A stretch of 64,000 bases of DNA from Okapia johnstoni (lineage: Eukaryota; Chordata; Mammalia; Artiodactyla; Giraffidae), in the NCBI GenBank assembly GCA_024291935.2, contig CM044322.1, forward strand, positions 67,509,405 through 67,573,404. Direction: 5' to 3'. How positions within the stretch are numbered: the stretch's first letter is position 1; every line of letters starts with the position of its first letter. Position numbers and translations under genes: made by a program. Positions 34,246 to 48,436 of this stretch are shown here, piece by piece. The notes beneath the pieces are model-generated. The model did not search any database. It was not told the DNA's origin and worked only from the letters and a program-made list of their open reading frames with translations.

Positions 34246-36904
34246 ATTTAACAACTGTTTATTTATCACTCACTTTTCCAGTGATATCACCTTCATGTTT
34301 GTATTGGTTTTGAAATATTAAAGTGACAGGCAACAATACAATTGTGGCAAATCAAAATATAATTTGTCTACACAACTCAAGTTTTGCCAAAATAAATGTT
34401 TTCATCATCAGAAATAATTTTATTATTTATTTTAAAGCAATGTAACTGGTAGCAAAATGGTACACAGACAATAAATAGAACCAAATCCTATAGTGTTACA
34501 AGAACTAATATTGACTTCATGTTTTATTTTCATGTGCAAGTGTAAGTTAATTTAAAAAGGCAACCATTTGTTAAAAGGCTTTTATAAGTGTGTTTTTATT
34601 TGTTAAATAACAGAAAGACTAATAAACTATCCTCATTATAGCAAGCTGATCTGAATTGTGTTAAATATTAAATTTGGACTAATGTTCATTGTCAAAAATA
34701 ATTATTTTAAAATTTATGAAACAAATTTTTTATTTTCATAGGAAATATATTCAGGTCCTACCTAGCATAAAATCCTAGTCTTGGCAACTGTCATAATGCA
34801 AAAATACTCAATTCGAGATATTGGAGGAAATAGAAGATTTCATAAAACCTTACATTTATTCCTAAACACAACTGTAATGGGTAAAGACATGGCAACTCAA
34901 AGAAACATCATACATAAATTTCAATGTGAAAATGAGAAACAAGTTCATTAAATTTATTGTTGTTCTCCGTTACATATATTAATTCAATTCTGCCTTCAGT
35001 TTGAATAATTTCTATGTGAGTAGTTTTGTCAAATCTATTTCACCTGTGTTTATAACATATACACATGTATAAGCATACCATGTTTGTTTTAAGCTGTGTT
35101 TCTATTTCCTTGTTTGGTTAAAGAGAATTAAATATAGGGTCTCCCTATTTTAGGGGAAATTCTTGGTGTTATGTAAAATACTAAACGAAAACAACAACAG
35201 AAAGGCATTTCACATACTCAAACCCAAGTTATGCAACAGCTATAACCTGTAATTTCACGTGTTATACTTTAAATTTTATATTCACAGTATTACGGGGGAA
35301 TATTAGATTTTATTTATTACACTTAATCCTATTTTCTTTTCAATTTACCTGCTTCTCTGTGTAAAGAAATGATACCACATCTCCTTCTAGTTTTAAATGT
35401 TCTACTTTCTGTTGAATTAAAATTCAAAGTAAAATTCAGAAAAAAAAATTTGCAACAAAAATATCTTTTAAAATTTGTCAGTATCTCTTTCACTGGAATG
35501 ACAACACGTTGCAACTACCTTGCCAACTAAGCTCTGTGTTTTTCAGCCTGTTTCTGAAGAGGACTAATGCAATACAGGTAAGAGCACTGGAGTCACCAAG
35601 GGTCAACTTTTCTTTTATAACTGTCAATTTCTGTATGGTCTGCAGTTAATTTAAAGGGCAAAAACTACCTTTTCTTTTTGGCCACACCACACGGCTTGCA
35701 GGATCTTAGTTCTCTGACCAGAAATAGAACCCAGGCTCCTGGCAGTGAAAGCGCAGAGGCCTAATCACTAGACCACCAGGGAATTCCCCCAAGCTACCTA
35801 TTTTTATTTTGTATGTTTTCTGCACAATGTTAAAGTACAGATAAATTAGATAAGAATTTTGATATAGCATTTTTTGGAATATGATTTATGATTACTTTAA
35901 TGCTAAAGGCGTAAAGGAGGATTTCTAATGTTTTGAAATTCTTTGTATTCTATAAAAATCATAATTATGCTTCTTTTAAAGTATCTTTTCAATGAAATAT
36001 ACTATATAGATATATAAAAAATGTTAAAGCTCATGATTTTAATGAAAATCATTACTTAATATTTCAGTTTCAATTCTTGGATTAAATTTAAGTCAACAAA
36101 TGTGTTTCAAGTATTTTCCATATGTTAGGTATTCCCTTAGGAGAACAATATATTAGGGGAACAATAAATATTTGCTTTTATACTTTGCTTGGCATACAAT
36201 GTCTGTCAAACATAAAGTTGGGAAAATTTCATGTAGCTAATATTTATTTTTGTTTATTTTGATTTCTTCAGAGTAATAAAACATGCTATCAACATGGCAA
36301 ATTCTAAAACGGATATCATATCATATGAAAAGGCAACAAAAAGGTTAAAATGACTGAAGGATTCATATTCTAAAGCAAACTATGATTCTTACACATTAGT
36401 CAGCCATATAAATTTGTTTATGTGTGTAGAGAAGACTAAACACAGTATGATGAGCTGTTTTTATAGAACAGCAATGTAATAGGACACATTTAATTTTAAG
36501 AGGAGCAACAATCTTCTATGTCCATTGGGATGCACCAAATATAGTTAGATTTCTAGTTTACTTTCATAAAGCCTTAATACTTTTAAAAAAAAAATTGCTT
36601 CTACAGCTTGCATCATTGTCTAACAAGGAAACATCAGGTTTAAATTTTTGTGTTCGGATTTAGGTTTCCAAAACCATTCCATTGATGTCTTTCAAATATT
36701 AATAGGAGGAGTACCAATAAGTAGTACTTCAAGTTTCAAAATACTCCATACTTCCAGGAGAATAGATTTTTTTAAATCTGAGAGAACTGGATATATTCCA
36801 ATCTAGTTTATTTCATGACAGCAATGCTTTTTCTTTCCTAAGATCTAAAGTTGTTTCAAGCAACATCCTTGGAGGAAAAAAAACAGTTTATTATTTTCTT
36901 TTTA
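34246..36904 (-). other. KCNT2: Probable 3' UTR and downstream flank of KCNT2
   Basis: Follows the KCNT2 stop codon on the minus strand. The stretch is very AT-rich and contains no Bov-tA, Bov-A2 or BovB, only one older CHR SINE (35671-35788); the nearest bovid SINEs are at 33226 and 38126. That is the pattern expected for a long 3' UTR. AATAAA-type signals on the minus strand occur at 36887-36892 (too close to the stop to be the main one), around 36243-36258, 35309-35316 and 34423-34436. I cannot tell which is used, so the UTR end is a guess. Confidence 0.4.
35671..35788 (-). mobile_element. CHR-type tRNA-Glu SINE
   Basis: Reverse complement of GGGAATTCCCTGGTGGTC-type head with CTAAGATCCTGCAAGCCG- and GTGTGGCCAAAAAG-like blocks, i.e. 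the short CHR form. The flanks CTACCTTTTCTTTT and CTACCTATTTTTA form an imperfect duplication. This subfamily predates Bov-tA. Confidence 0.85.
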
Positions 36905-37016
36905 TCAAAGCTGAGTTTCCTCTCGAGAGTCCTGAACCATGGTGTTGCAGATGCTGTTTTTTCGACTGGGTTCACTGTTGGGTAGGTAAGCCAGTGGATC
37001 CGGTCGGATTAAGTAT
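36905..37016 (-). CDS. KCNT2: KCNT2 terminal coding exon (C-terminus and stop)
   Basis: Encodes the last 36 residues of the Slick (Slo2.1) sodium-activated potassium channel, starting [16 protein letters not shown] and ending SREETQL, stop. The single leading A completes a Val codon with the GT left by the previous exon. The acceptor is a good one: a pyrimidine-rich tract then TATTAG at 37017-37022. The protein is a plasma-membrane channel subunit that forms tetramers, also with KCNT1; this part is cytosolic, at and after the end of the RCK2 domain. The last four residues ETQL fit a class I PDZ ligand (S/T-x-hydrophobic), and RKNS is a possible basophilic kinase site. Identification rests on my memory of the KCNT2/KCNT1 C-termini and on the matching upstream exons. 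The reading frame is intact. Confidence 0.95.
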
Positions 37017-37340
37017 CTAATAAAAGAAAACAAAGTAAGTGACTGCAGTAGCAACTAAAGGCAAAGCTCATCCACCCTGACACTTTGGACTGTTACTTCA
37101 AGTTTATTTGTTTAGTGTTTATGGTTATCAAAACTTGTCTCTATATAATGTTGGTGGAAGAACCTGCTGTTTATTTGGTTTGTAAAATTTTGCAGGGCTT
37201 GTATTATTTCTACACCTAATGACATTGTGAAGATGAATATGGATGAATGATGAATCATTATCGTTCAGTTACAATCCATCACCACGTTCACCTTATCAAA
37301 CATTTATGTTTTATTCTAGTATTTTGTTGATCTATTATTC

Positions 37341-37553
37341 TTTTTTTTCTTTTGAACTTTTTATTTTGTATTGTGATATAGTCGATTAACAATGTTGTGA
37401 TAGTTTCAAGTGAATAACAAAGGGACTCAGTCATACATATACATATATCTATTCTCCCCCAAACCCAGCTGCCACCCAGGCTGTCATATAACATTGAAAA
37501 AGAGTTCCATGTGCTATACAATAGGTCCTTGTTGGTTATCCATTTTAAATATA
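37341..37553 (-). mobile_element. L1 3'-end fragment in the last KCNT2 intron
   Basis: Reverse-oriented L1 3' UTR (TTTTTATTTTGTATTGTGAT, GTCGATTAACAATGTTGTGA, GCTATACAATAGGTCC). TTGATCTATTATTC (37327-37340) and TTGATTTATTATTT (37554-37567) form a 14-bp target-site duplication with two mismatches. Confidence 0.88.
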
Positions 37554-37567
37554 TTGATTTATTATTT

Positions 37568-38121
37568 TTTACTTTGGCTATTTTTCTATCAAGGAGACCT
37601 AAATTTTAGCCATGATTATATCATTGGTCTTAGTTTTATCATTCATAACTATTAATAATTTGATCAAATTATTTCTATAGTCTTTTAATTTAAATATTCT
37701 ATGATTCTAAAAAAATAATGATTTCATAAATGCTATGAAAAACATTATGCATAGATAACATTTTAGATTAATTAAACTAAAATTCAGGTTATGCTATATT
37801 AAGCAATTGGACAAAAAAATTATCATTAATTCACTCTATTAATAAATAGGTAAACTTTCATCTGCCAAACTCACACATTTCAATGTTAGAATTTGTTTCA
37901 AGAAGCATGGTTTACTTCAGACTGCCTAATGATATGATTGTCTGTTTCTTGAGCTTCTCTAGACTACAAGCTAGGATCTGGGGATATGAAAAGCCACACT
38001 CTCTGACACCTGTAGAGGATTTAATTTATGAAGCAGATAAAAGGATGAAAAAGAAATTCTGAACACCACAGAAAGACAAAAATAACAGCAGACAATGAGG
38101 GAATGTTTTGTTGAGGGGGTT
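37568..38121. other. Intron sequence, nothing recognised
   Basis: AT-rich KCNT2 intron DNA without an assignable repeat. Confidence 0.5.
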
Positions 38122-38125
38122 AGGT

Positions 38126-38396
38126 TGAGAAGGCAATGGCAACCCACTCCAGTACTCTTGCCTGGGAAATCCCATGGATGGAGGAGCCTGGTAGGCTACA
38201 ATCCATGGGGTCGCAGAGTCAGACACGACTGAGCAACTTCACTTTCACTTTCATGCACTGGAGAAGGAAATGGCAAACCACTCCAGTTTTCTTGCCTGGA
38301 GAATCCCAGGGACAGACGAGCCTGGTGGGCTGCCATCTATGGGGTCGCACAGAGTCAAACATGACTGACGTGACTTAGCAGCAGTAGCAGCAGCAG
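38126..38396 (+). mobile_element. Bov-A2 dimeric SINE
   Basis: Forward orientation. Monomer 1 from TTGAGAAGGCAATGGC, the CACTTTCACTTTCATGCACT linker, monomer 2, and a TTAGCAGCAGTAGCAGCAGC end. Flanked by AGGTTGA (38122-38128 and 38395-38401, overlapping the element ends). Lies antisense in the last KCNT2 intron. Confidence 0.93.
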
Positions 38397-38814
38397 GTTG
38401 ATGTCACTACAGGTAGAAGTGGAGCGGAAATGGGACTGAGAAAAAAGTTCCATCCCAGGGATGACCTTGATATGTTCAGAAAATTAGTTTGACTTCAAAG
38501 GACTGGTGAGACCAGGAAAGGATCGGAGATGAATTCACGAAAGAACCTAGAAAGATGCTAATGAAGGACTTTTGGCTTCAGGATAAGTTTCCATTTCTGT
38601 TCTAGAGGCAGGGGGAAGCCATGAGCACTTGGAAGTGAGAGGTGGAAAGTGAATACATGTAACACAGCTCCTAAAATGTCTTGTTCAGATGCAAATGCAA
38701 TGAGTATTTCATCACTTTGTAATAATGTTAGGAGTCACACAAATAAATGGAGAAACTAACTTAAAAGTGGGAACTATAATGAAGATTTGCACTTCTCTTA
38801 AAGACCAAAAGGAA

Positions 38815-38860
38815 GATATTCATAAATATGTCCGAATTAAAGGACACATTTATGAATATT
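38815..38860. repeat. Hairpin-forming inverted repeat (19-bp arms)
   Basis: Arms at 38815-38833 (GATATTCATAAATATGTCC) and 38842-38860 (GGACACATTTATGAATATT) match at 17 of 19 positions around an 8-base loop. It ends 5 bp before the target-site duplication of the next BovB. Confidence 0.9.
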
Positions 38861-38876
38861 GGATCACAGATGTTCT

Positions 38877-39966
38877 CTGCTTTATTGAAAAAGGCCAAAG
38901 CCTTTGACTGTGTGGATCACAACAAACTGAAAATTCGTCAAGAGATGGGAATACCAGACCACCTGACCTGTTTTCTGAGAAATCTGTATACAGGTCAAGA
39001 AGCAACAGTGAGAAACGGGCATGGAACAACAGACTGGTTCCAAATTGGGAAAGGAGTACACCAAGGCTGCATATTGTCACCCTGCTCATTTAACTTCTAT
39101 GCAGAATACATCATGTGAAATGCCAGACTGGATGAAGCACAAGCTGGAATCAAGATTGCCAAGAGAAATGTCAACAACCTCAGATATGCAGATGACACCA
39201 CCCTTATGGCAGAAAGCAAAGAGGAATTAAAAAAAAAAAACCTCTTGATGAAGGTGAAAGAGGAGAGTGACAAAGCGGGCTTAAAATTCAGCATTCAAAA
39301 AACTAAGATCACGGCATCCAGTCCCATCATTTCATGGCAAATAGATGGGGAAACAATGGAAACAGTGAGAGACTTTATTTTCTTGGGCTCTCAAATCACT
39401 GCAGATGGTGACTGCAGCCATGAAATCAAAAGATGCTTCCTCCTTGGAAGAAAAGCTATGATGAACTTAGACAGTATATTAAAAAGCAAAGACATTACTT
39501 TGCCAACAAAGATCTGTATAGTCAAAGCTATGGTTTTTCCAGTAGTCGTGTATGGATGTGAGAGTTGGAGCATAAAGAAGGCTGAGCATTGAAGAACTGA
39601 TGCTTTTGAACTGTGATTCTGGACAAGACTCTTGAAAGTCTCTTGGACTTGAAGGAGATCAAACCAGTCAATCCTAGAGAAAATCAGTCCTGAATATTCA
39701 TTGGAAGGACTGATGCTGAAGCTGAAGCTTCAATACTTTGGCCACCTGTTGCAAAGAACTGACACATTGGAAAAGACCCTGATAGTGGGAAAGATTGAAG
39801 GCAGGAGGAGAAGGGGCTTACAGAGGATGAGATGGTTGGATGGCATCACCAACTCGATGGACATGAGCTTGAGCAAGCTCCAGGAGTTGGTGATGGACAG
39901 GAAAGCCTAGCATGTTGCAGTCCACGGGGTCGCAAAGAGTCGGGCAGGACTGAGCAACTGAACTGA
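38877..39966 (+). mobile_element. BovB LINE, 5'-truncated, with target-site duplication
   Basis: Flanked by ACAGATGTTCT (38866-38876) and ACAGATGTCCT (39967-39977), 10 of 11 identical. The insert starts at the CTGCTTTATTGA block just before the DYAKAFD motif. It contains [19 protein letters not shown], the YADD motif (about 39185) and the C-terminal region with VYGCESWSIKKAEH, ending CAACTGAACTGA. An A10 run at 39230 and several stops break the frame. It lies antisense to KCNT2. Confidence 0.95.
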
Positions 39967-39977
39967 ACAGATGTCCT

Positions 39978-41517
39978 TTAATGAAAATGAGAAGAGCAAT
40001 TTAAAGCACTGTAGTCTTTCATTTTCTTCCATCAAATGAAAGTTGAAATTCGCATACTTGGATCTATTGACTGGATTTTGTTATCCATGCACCTGCTTTA
40101 TAATTACTGTGAATATCAATAGCATGATAGATCAATGAAGAAAACTAATAGTGCCCATTAAACTTTTTATCACCATATCATCAAGTGATTTATGGTTCTT
40201 TGAATCAAATTAATGTTGTGCCTTCAATTAAAATGAACTTTTGAATGCTGTTCTTTAGAAAACCATAAAAAGTTTGGGTGTAATCCATTATCCCCTAAAT
40301 TCATTGATTTAGCTGCAAAAGTCCCCTTCCATATTATAATGACTACTAAACTTATGAGTCTAATAAAAAATAAATTTCTTGAATGTGCTTTTTGTACATC
40401 TTGTCATGACAGCATTTTTTTCTTTGCTCCAGTTATACTAAAATTTAATTATCTCAATGCCCAAAATACAGAGCATGTCAAAGGAGTCTTTTTTGTTTTT
40501 TTTTTTTTTTTTTTAAAATAGTAGTCAATTTGATGTTTTAGCTTAAAACTAATACAAATAATAGTATCTAAAAGGCAAAAAAATCCCATGCCTATTTTTC
40601 CTGTATATATTGTATCCATATTTTATTTTTATATTTGAGTTTTTAAAAGTTTCAGGAATTATTTTGAGTTACAAAATCTATTTGCTAGAAGGCTAGGTAC
40701 ATATACTCAAAAGGTTAACATGATCTTACCATTTCATGAAAAATAATCATGGAAAACAATCATATTAGTCTCAAAAAACGTATGACTTGTTTTGAAATAA
40801 CAATAAGGTACGATCAATTTAAAGATGTGTATATAATTGAAATGTTATTTTTCTGAGAAGTTTTTGAAGCACATTCATCTTTTGGCCCTAAAACTGAGTA
40901 CTACTACTCAATAGGCCAACATTCATTCTTCTACTTTTTCTTCTTTAAGTATTTTTTCTTTTAAAAAATAATTCTTTTAAGTTTCATTCATTTAGAAGAT
41001 GAAAAAATAACTAATTTCTACATAGAACTAGCTTCTTTCCAAAGCTCAGTACTGTATCCCCATAAGCTTTCTAGACATTTCCATTAGGACATTGAACAAT
41101 GTACCGAAACGCCAGCTCCTCATCTCTCTTTCCTCCTCACCCAGAGACTGCTCCTTTCTGCTTGGAAAAGTGCCTCACCATCCTGACTTGTTTCAGTTAA
41201 AGAGTAATTTTTTTTTTCAACCACATAGATTTTAACTTTTAAAACCATGTGAGATCCATTATTTTCCAATTCCCAGAACAATGAACAAGTCTTATATTTT
41301 TCCTCCATAAATTTATTCCATAGGCTTTTGCCTTTACAACCCTCATCCAGATGTTATGACAGAACCTTATCTCCATTCTGCCAATCGATTCCATCACTTC
41401 CTAGACAGATCTTTCAAACAAAAAATAAATAAACACTTTCAATCCCAGCTGAAATCTCCCAGAAAACTTGCAACATCTACAAGTAGGCTTCTAATTGCTG
41501 TCATATTATTAATACCA
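39978..41517. other. Intron sequence with a poly(T) run
   Basis: AT-rich. A T-run of about 22 with one G (40490-40514) is present. No assignable repeat or exon. Confidence 0.5.
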
Positions 41518-41530
41518 ACTTTAGTTCTAA

Positions 41531-41735
41531 GACTTCCCTGGTGGCTCAGATGGTAAAGCATCTGTATACAATGCGGGAGACCCGGGTTTGATCCCTGGGT
41601 GGGGAAGATCTCCTGGAGAAGGAAATGGCAACCCACTCCAGTACTCTTGCCTGGAAAATCCCATGGACGGAAGAGCCTGGTAGGCTACAGTCCATAGGGT
41701 CGTAAAGAGTTGGACACGACTGAGCGACTTCACTC
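41531..41735 (+). mobile_element. Bov-tA SINE, near consensus, exact 13-bp target-site duplication
   Basis: GACTTCCCTGGTGGCTCAGA through the GACTGAGCGACTTCACTC end, with ACTTTAGTTCTAA at 41518-41530 and again at 41736-41748. The perfect duplication and low divergence make it one of the youngest insertions here. Confidence 0.97.
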
Positions 41736-42156
41736 ACTTTAGTTCTAAACCACTTGGCATGGATCCATTTTATGCTCTGCATCACAGAATGCCCTCACAT
41801 CTCCTAGTCCCTGGCCTCATTGCTTATTTTCCAGGTTATAGACACACATACATCCTGTGGACCTAACCCCCACCAATTCTTTTGAATCTTTGGCATTAGT
41901 TTTATGTCACTAATACAATCTGGAGTTAACTACCTTGTGTAAGCAGGCCTTGGTCTAGGAAAACCTTAGAGCCCTGGATCTCAGGGGCAGATTCTCATAA
42001 GGAATTTCTCTCCTAGGCTTACATCAACAGCTGTCAAAATGCCTTTCTAAATCTTTGCTACTTTCTTGCTCGTATATCCAAGTGCTCTTATCACCTAGAA
42101 GATTGAGTATAAATTCTTCATTTTCTAATCTAAGGTCCTTCCAAAGTCACGTTTAA

Positions 42157-42395
42157 TATGTTTCCAATACTGCCAAGAACTGACTCATCTGAAAAGACCC
42201 TGATGCTGGGAAAGATTGAAGGTGGGAAGAGAAGGGGATGACAGAGGATAAGATGGTTGGATGGCATCACTGACTCAATGGACATGAGTTTGAGAAGGCT
42301 CCAGGAGTTGGTGATGGGCAGGGAGGCCTGGAGTGCTGCAGTCCATGGGGTTGCAAAGAGTTGGACACAACTGAGCAATTGAACTGAACTGAATA
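42157..42395 (+). mobile_element. BovB 3'-end fragment
   Basis: Starts in TTTCCAATACTG, skips about 13 bp relative to other copies, then runs from GAACTGACTCATCTGAAAAG to GAACTGAACTGAAT. The flanks TCACGTTTAA (42147-42156) and TCATGTTTAA (42396-42405) are a 10-bp target-site duplication with one mismatch. Confidence 0.92.
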
Positions 42396-42439
42396 TCATG
42401 TTTAACTAGTTATTAACAATGCAAATGCTAACAATACAA

Positions 42440-42650
42440 AACTTTTACTCTGGTCACACTAGGCTCTGTCGTATTACTTGCTGGCACACACTATGCGATG
42501 CCCAGGTATTGCATTTTCTCAAGCCATCTCCCTGTTCTGGAATATTCTCTCCTCTCCACCTGCACAAATCCTATCTACCCTAAGAGTCTAGTTCAAGTTC
42601 CCCATCTTTGTAATCTGAGTAACTCACAATAATGCCTTCTTTCCTGAGTT
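42440..42650 (+). mobile_element. L2 LINE fossil
   Basis: Order TTACTTGCTGGCACACACTA, CATCTCCCTGTTCTGGAATA, TTCTCTCCTCTCCACCTG and AGAGTCTAGTTCAAGTTCCC matches the L2 3' region before its terminal part. Diverged. Confidence 0.62.
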
Positions 42651-43195
42651 TAGAAAAACACTATCTCATTTAATCCAAGCTTAAGTCATGTGACAAAGTT
42701 ATGCTATATAGACCACACTTTTAAAGCAGCACTTTAACACTTTTATGAACATGCATAATACAAATTACGACCATGGACCCTTTCCTAATACAGATTTTGA
42801 CCAATTTTACCTTGGCCTTGAGAAAGTCTAAGGGGTTTAGAATTAGCTAGTGTGGCATATTTTAGGTTTTCCTTTGAACTTCTTTCTTCTTTTTATCCCA
42901 CAGATTTTCTATCATTTGTCCAAATGTATATCTGTTCAATATATTGAAAACAAAATTCAAGCTGTCTTCTGTACCTCTACCATCCTGTGATGCTTTTGCA
43001 TAGTACGACATACAGCAATACACAATGCAGTGCACAAAATGCATTTGTTTATTGAACACCAAAATTAGACTTAAATTTTCTAAGTATTTATATCACAAGA
43101 ACAATATGGGGCTATTATGGGGAAATAAAAACATAAAAATAAATAAATTTGTGGTTTTCTGAAAATACAGGCCTTATGTGAGATACATCAACTTA

Positions 43196-45297
<2,102 letters not shown>

Positions 45298-45310
45298 ATA
45301 CTACTTTAAG

Positions 45311-45506
45311 AGCTTCCCAAGTGGTTCAGCAGTAAGGAACCCGTCTGTCCACGCAGAAGACAGTCGGGAAGATCCCTTAGAGGAAGGAATGGCAATCCAC
45401 TCCAGTATTCTTGCCTGGGAAATCCCATGGACAGAGGAGCCTGGCGGGCTACCGTCCAGTCCATGGGGTCTCAAAGAGTCAGACATGACTTAGCAACTGA
45501 GCACAC
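45311..45506 (+). mobile_element. Bov-tA SINE, exact 13-bp target-site duplication
   Basis: AGCTTCCCAAGTGGTTCAGC to CAACTGAGCACAC, with ATACTACTTTAAG at 45298-45310 and 45507-45519. The head has an internal deletion relative to consensus (the ACCCGGGTTCGATCCC-type box B segment is mostly missing), so it could not now act as a Pol III promoter. Confidence 0.95.
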
Positions 45507-45730
45507 ATACTACTTTAAGCTTAAAGGTACTTCACCTGAAGTAATATCTGAAATTGAAGAAAAATGTACTGAACATATTATCTGACTTAATTTTGCTACT
45601 ATTCTCTAGCACCCCCGAATGACTTACAGGAGACATTTTTATCATTAGTTGATGATCATAATTTATCACATGATTTTTGTTATTTTGTTCTCCAGTTTGG
45701 TCATTTAATAATGTTAACTAGGCCTGATTG

Positions 45731-45940
45731 TGCTTCCCTGATGGCTCGGATGGTAAAGAATCTGCCTGCAATGCAGGAAACTTGGGTTCAGTCCCTGGCT
45801 TGGGAAAATCCCCCAGAGAAGGGAATGACTACCCACTCCAGTATTCTTGCCTGCAGAATTCCATGGACAGAGGAGCCTGGCAGGCAAAAGTGCATGGATG
45901 GGGTCGCAAAGAGACATTACTGAGCGACTTTCACTTTCAA
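45731..45940 (+). mobile_element. Bov-tA SINE
   Basis: TGCTTCCCTGATGGCTCGGA through the CTGAGCGACTTTCACTTTC end. The full-length head includes GGGTTCAGTCCC-type box B. Only a short TGATTG repeat flanks it. Confidence 0.92.
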
Positions 45941-46602
45941 GTATGATTGATTAGTCACAAATAATCCTAAATCTGGAGACAGTAATAAACAAGACAGGCC
46001 AAGTCTACAGATTTACCTACAACAAGTTAGCTGTAAACTTTCTATATTATTTTAAGCATATTATTTAAGTTATCTTAGGATATTCATTAATATTCTGTTG
46101 AAATTTACTAATTCTAAATGCACATGCAATGAGTTTTGACACATGCACAGCATAGTGCAACCTCTACCATAATTATGACATAGAATATTTCTATAATGAC
46201 ACAAAGTTCCCTCCTGACCTTTTGCAGTTAATTCCTTCCTCTCATGCCCAGTCCTTAGAATCACTGATTTCTTCCAGAAACATTCACTCAGCTAGGATCT
46301 TACAGTGTGTTTCTGTAAGGCTTTTTTTCCCCTTTGTAAAATCTTTTTGTTGAGTAGCCAAGCTGTTGCATGGATCTACTTTAATATTAATGCAGTCATT
46401 CAAGTTTTCTTTAGAATTATGATTACATAAAATATAATTATATGCTTTTACTTTTAATCTATTTCTTTCTTTACATTTTAAATGTTTCTTTTAGACAACA
46501 TAAAGCTGGGTATCACTTCTTTTAATCCCATCTGATGACTTCTGCCTCTTAATTGAAATGTTTAATCCACTTATATGTAATATAAATATTAATATTAATA
46601 TT

Positions 46603-46662
46603 GTTGCTGTCGCGTCCAATTCTTTGATACCCTTTGGACTGCAGCTTGACAGGCTTCCCTGG
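46603..46662 (-). mobile_element. BovB 3' tip (about 60 bp)
   Basis: GCTGTCGCGTCCAATTCTTT and CTTTGGACTGCAGCTTGACA, then GGCTTCCCTGG, match the reverse complement of the terminal BovB bases. It follows an (AATATT)n run at 46585-46602. Confidence 0.7.
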
Positions 46663-47145
46663 TATTAAGTATCAATATAGTAGGATTTAAATCTACCACC
46701 TTGCAGTTGTATTTCACTTGCCCAAATGTTCTTTGTGCCTCTTTCTTTTTTCTCTGCCTTCTTTGGATTAATTGAGGTTTTACACAGTTCTTATAATCAT
46801 TCCATTTTATTTGCAATATTGGTTATTAGTTATATCTTTTTGGGGTTTTTTTTTGTAGCTTTTCTAGGTCATTGATTGCCAATTGTTTTTTAAAGAACCA
46901 AATAGCTAATATTTCAGACTTTTCAGGCCATATGAGCTCTGCTGTACTTATTAAACTTTTTCAACTGGAAAGTGGAAGCAGTCATAGAAAATGCAAAAAT
47001 CAGTGAGAATGATTGCTTTTATTTTTTCCCAAAACTAGCATGCTACCATTTGCTCTCCCTTGCTCTAGGGTTAAAATATACAGCTTTAATTTTTCATTGT
47101 CTGCTCTTAAATAGCACATCACTTTGCATGTAATTTAACAAACTT

Positions 47146-47354
47146 GTGTGCGTGCTAAGTTCACTTCAGTCATGTCTGACTCTTTGCAACCTTATGAACT
47201 GTGCCTTCAAGCTCCTCTGTTCATGTGATTCTCCACACGAGTGTACTGAAGTGAGTTGCCATGCGCTCCTCCCAACCAGGGACTGAACCCATATCTCTTA
47301 TGTCTCCTGCATCAGCACGCAGGTTCTTTACCAATAGCACCAACTGGGAAGCCC
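47146..47354 (-). mobile_element. Bov-tA SINE, exact 11-bp target-site duplication
   Basis: Reverse orientation, ending CACCAACTGGGAAGCCC. TTAACAAACTT is found at 47135-47145 and 47355-47365. It interrupts the old L1. Confidence 0.95.
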
Positions 47355-47499
47355 TTAACAAACTTACAATATTCTATTTCTTCCTTAATTACTTATTATT
47401 GCCATACTTTTTTGCTTCTATATATGTGTTATAAACCTTACAATGTTTGTCATAAATAGTAAATTATTTTTGAACAAAATTTTTAAAATAGAAATGCAT

Positions 47500-47554
47500 T
47501 TTTACCATATGCTTACTTATTTTGTTTTGATTTTACCATATGCTTACTTATTTT
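47500..47554. repeat. 24-bp direct repeat
   Basis: TTTTACCATATGCTTACTTA plus TTTT occurs at 47500-47523 and again at 47531-47554, separated by 7 bp. A short tandem duplication within old L1 sequence. Confidence 0.92.
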
Positions 47555-47723
47555 TTTTTAGTTCCACCTGGCATTATTTTTCTTCTATCTTAAGAATTTC
47601 TTTTAACAATTCTTTCATACTGCAGAGCTATTTTTGACAAATTTTCTCAGCTTTTGTTTTTTAAACCTGTCCTTATTTGCTTTTAGTTTAGAAAGATATT
47701 TTTAATATATATAGTGTATTGAA

Positions 47724-47929
47724 AGAAAGTGAAGTCGCTCAGTCACGTCTGACTCTTTGCGACCCCATGATTGTAGCCTACCACACTTCTCCGTCCATGG
47801 GATTTTCCAGGCAAGAGTACTGGAGTAGGTTGCCATTTCCTTCTGCAGGGGATCTTCCTGACCCAGGGATCAAAGCCGGGTATCCTGCATTGTAGGCAGA
47901 CGCTTTTACCGTATGAGCCACCAGGGAAG
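47724..47929 (-). mobile_element. Bov-tA SINE
   Basis: Reverse orientation from AAGTGAAGTCGCTCAGTC to GAGCCACCAGGGAAG. Little diverged; it interrupts the old L1. Confidence 0.94.
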
Positions 47930-48436
47930 ATGGTGTATTAGGCAGAATATTTTTTTCAGTACTCTAAACAAGTTTCTCAATTGTGATTTGGTTTGAGAAG
48001 TTTCTGACATGAAGGTCTCTACTGTCCTTATATTTATCTCTTCCTCATGAAAGTCCTTTACCTTCTGCTCTTTTTGAGGTATTTTTATCATTGACTTCCA
48101 GCAACTTTTTTTTATATTGTGTCTTGGCATTATTTTATTTGTTGTATTTATATTGCTTGAGCTTCACTGAGCTTCTGAGATCTTGAATAGAGTTCCCACC
48201 AAATTTGGACAAAAAATGTTGATCATTATTTCTTCAAATATTCATTCTCTTCCTCCTGTTACTCCAATTATGAAATTATTTAATATTATCCCACAAGTAG
48301 CTAGCACCACTTTTTCAAGGCTTTTACTTTTTCTTTTCTCTATTCTGCATTTTGAATAGTCTATTGCTATGGCTTTATGTTCATTGATGTGTTTATTCTG
48401 CAGCAGCTATTTTTATGTAAATCCCATGCAATATAC

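Noticed and set aside
34038..34313. 91-codon Phe/Leu-rich membrane-like protein
   Set aside because: It is a translation of a polypyrimidine tract, so the hydrophobicity is an artefact of composition.
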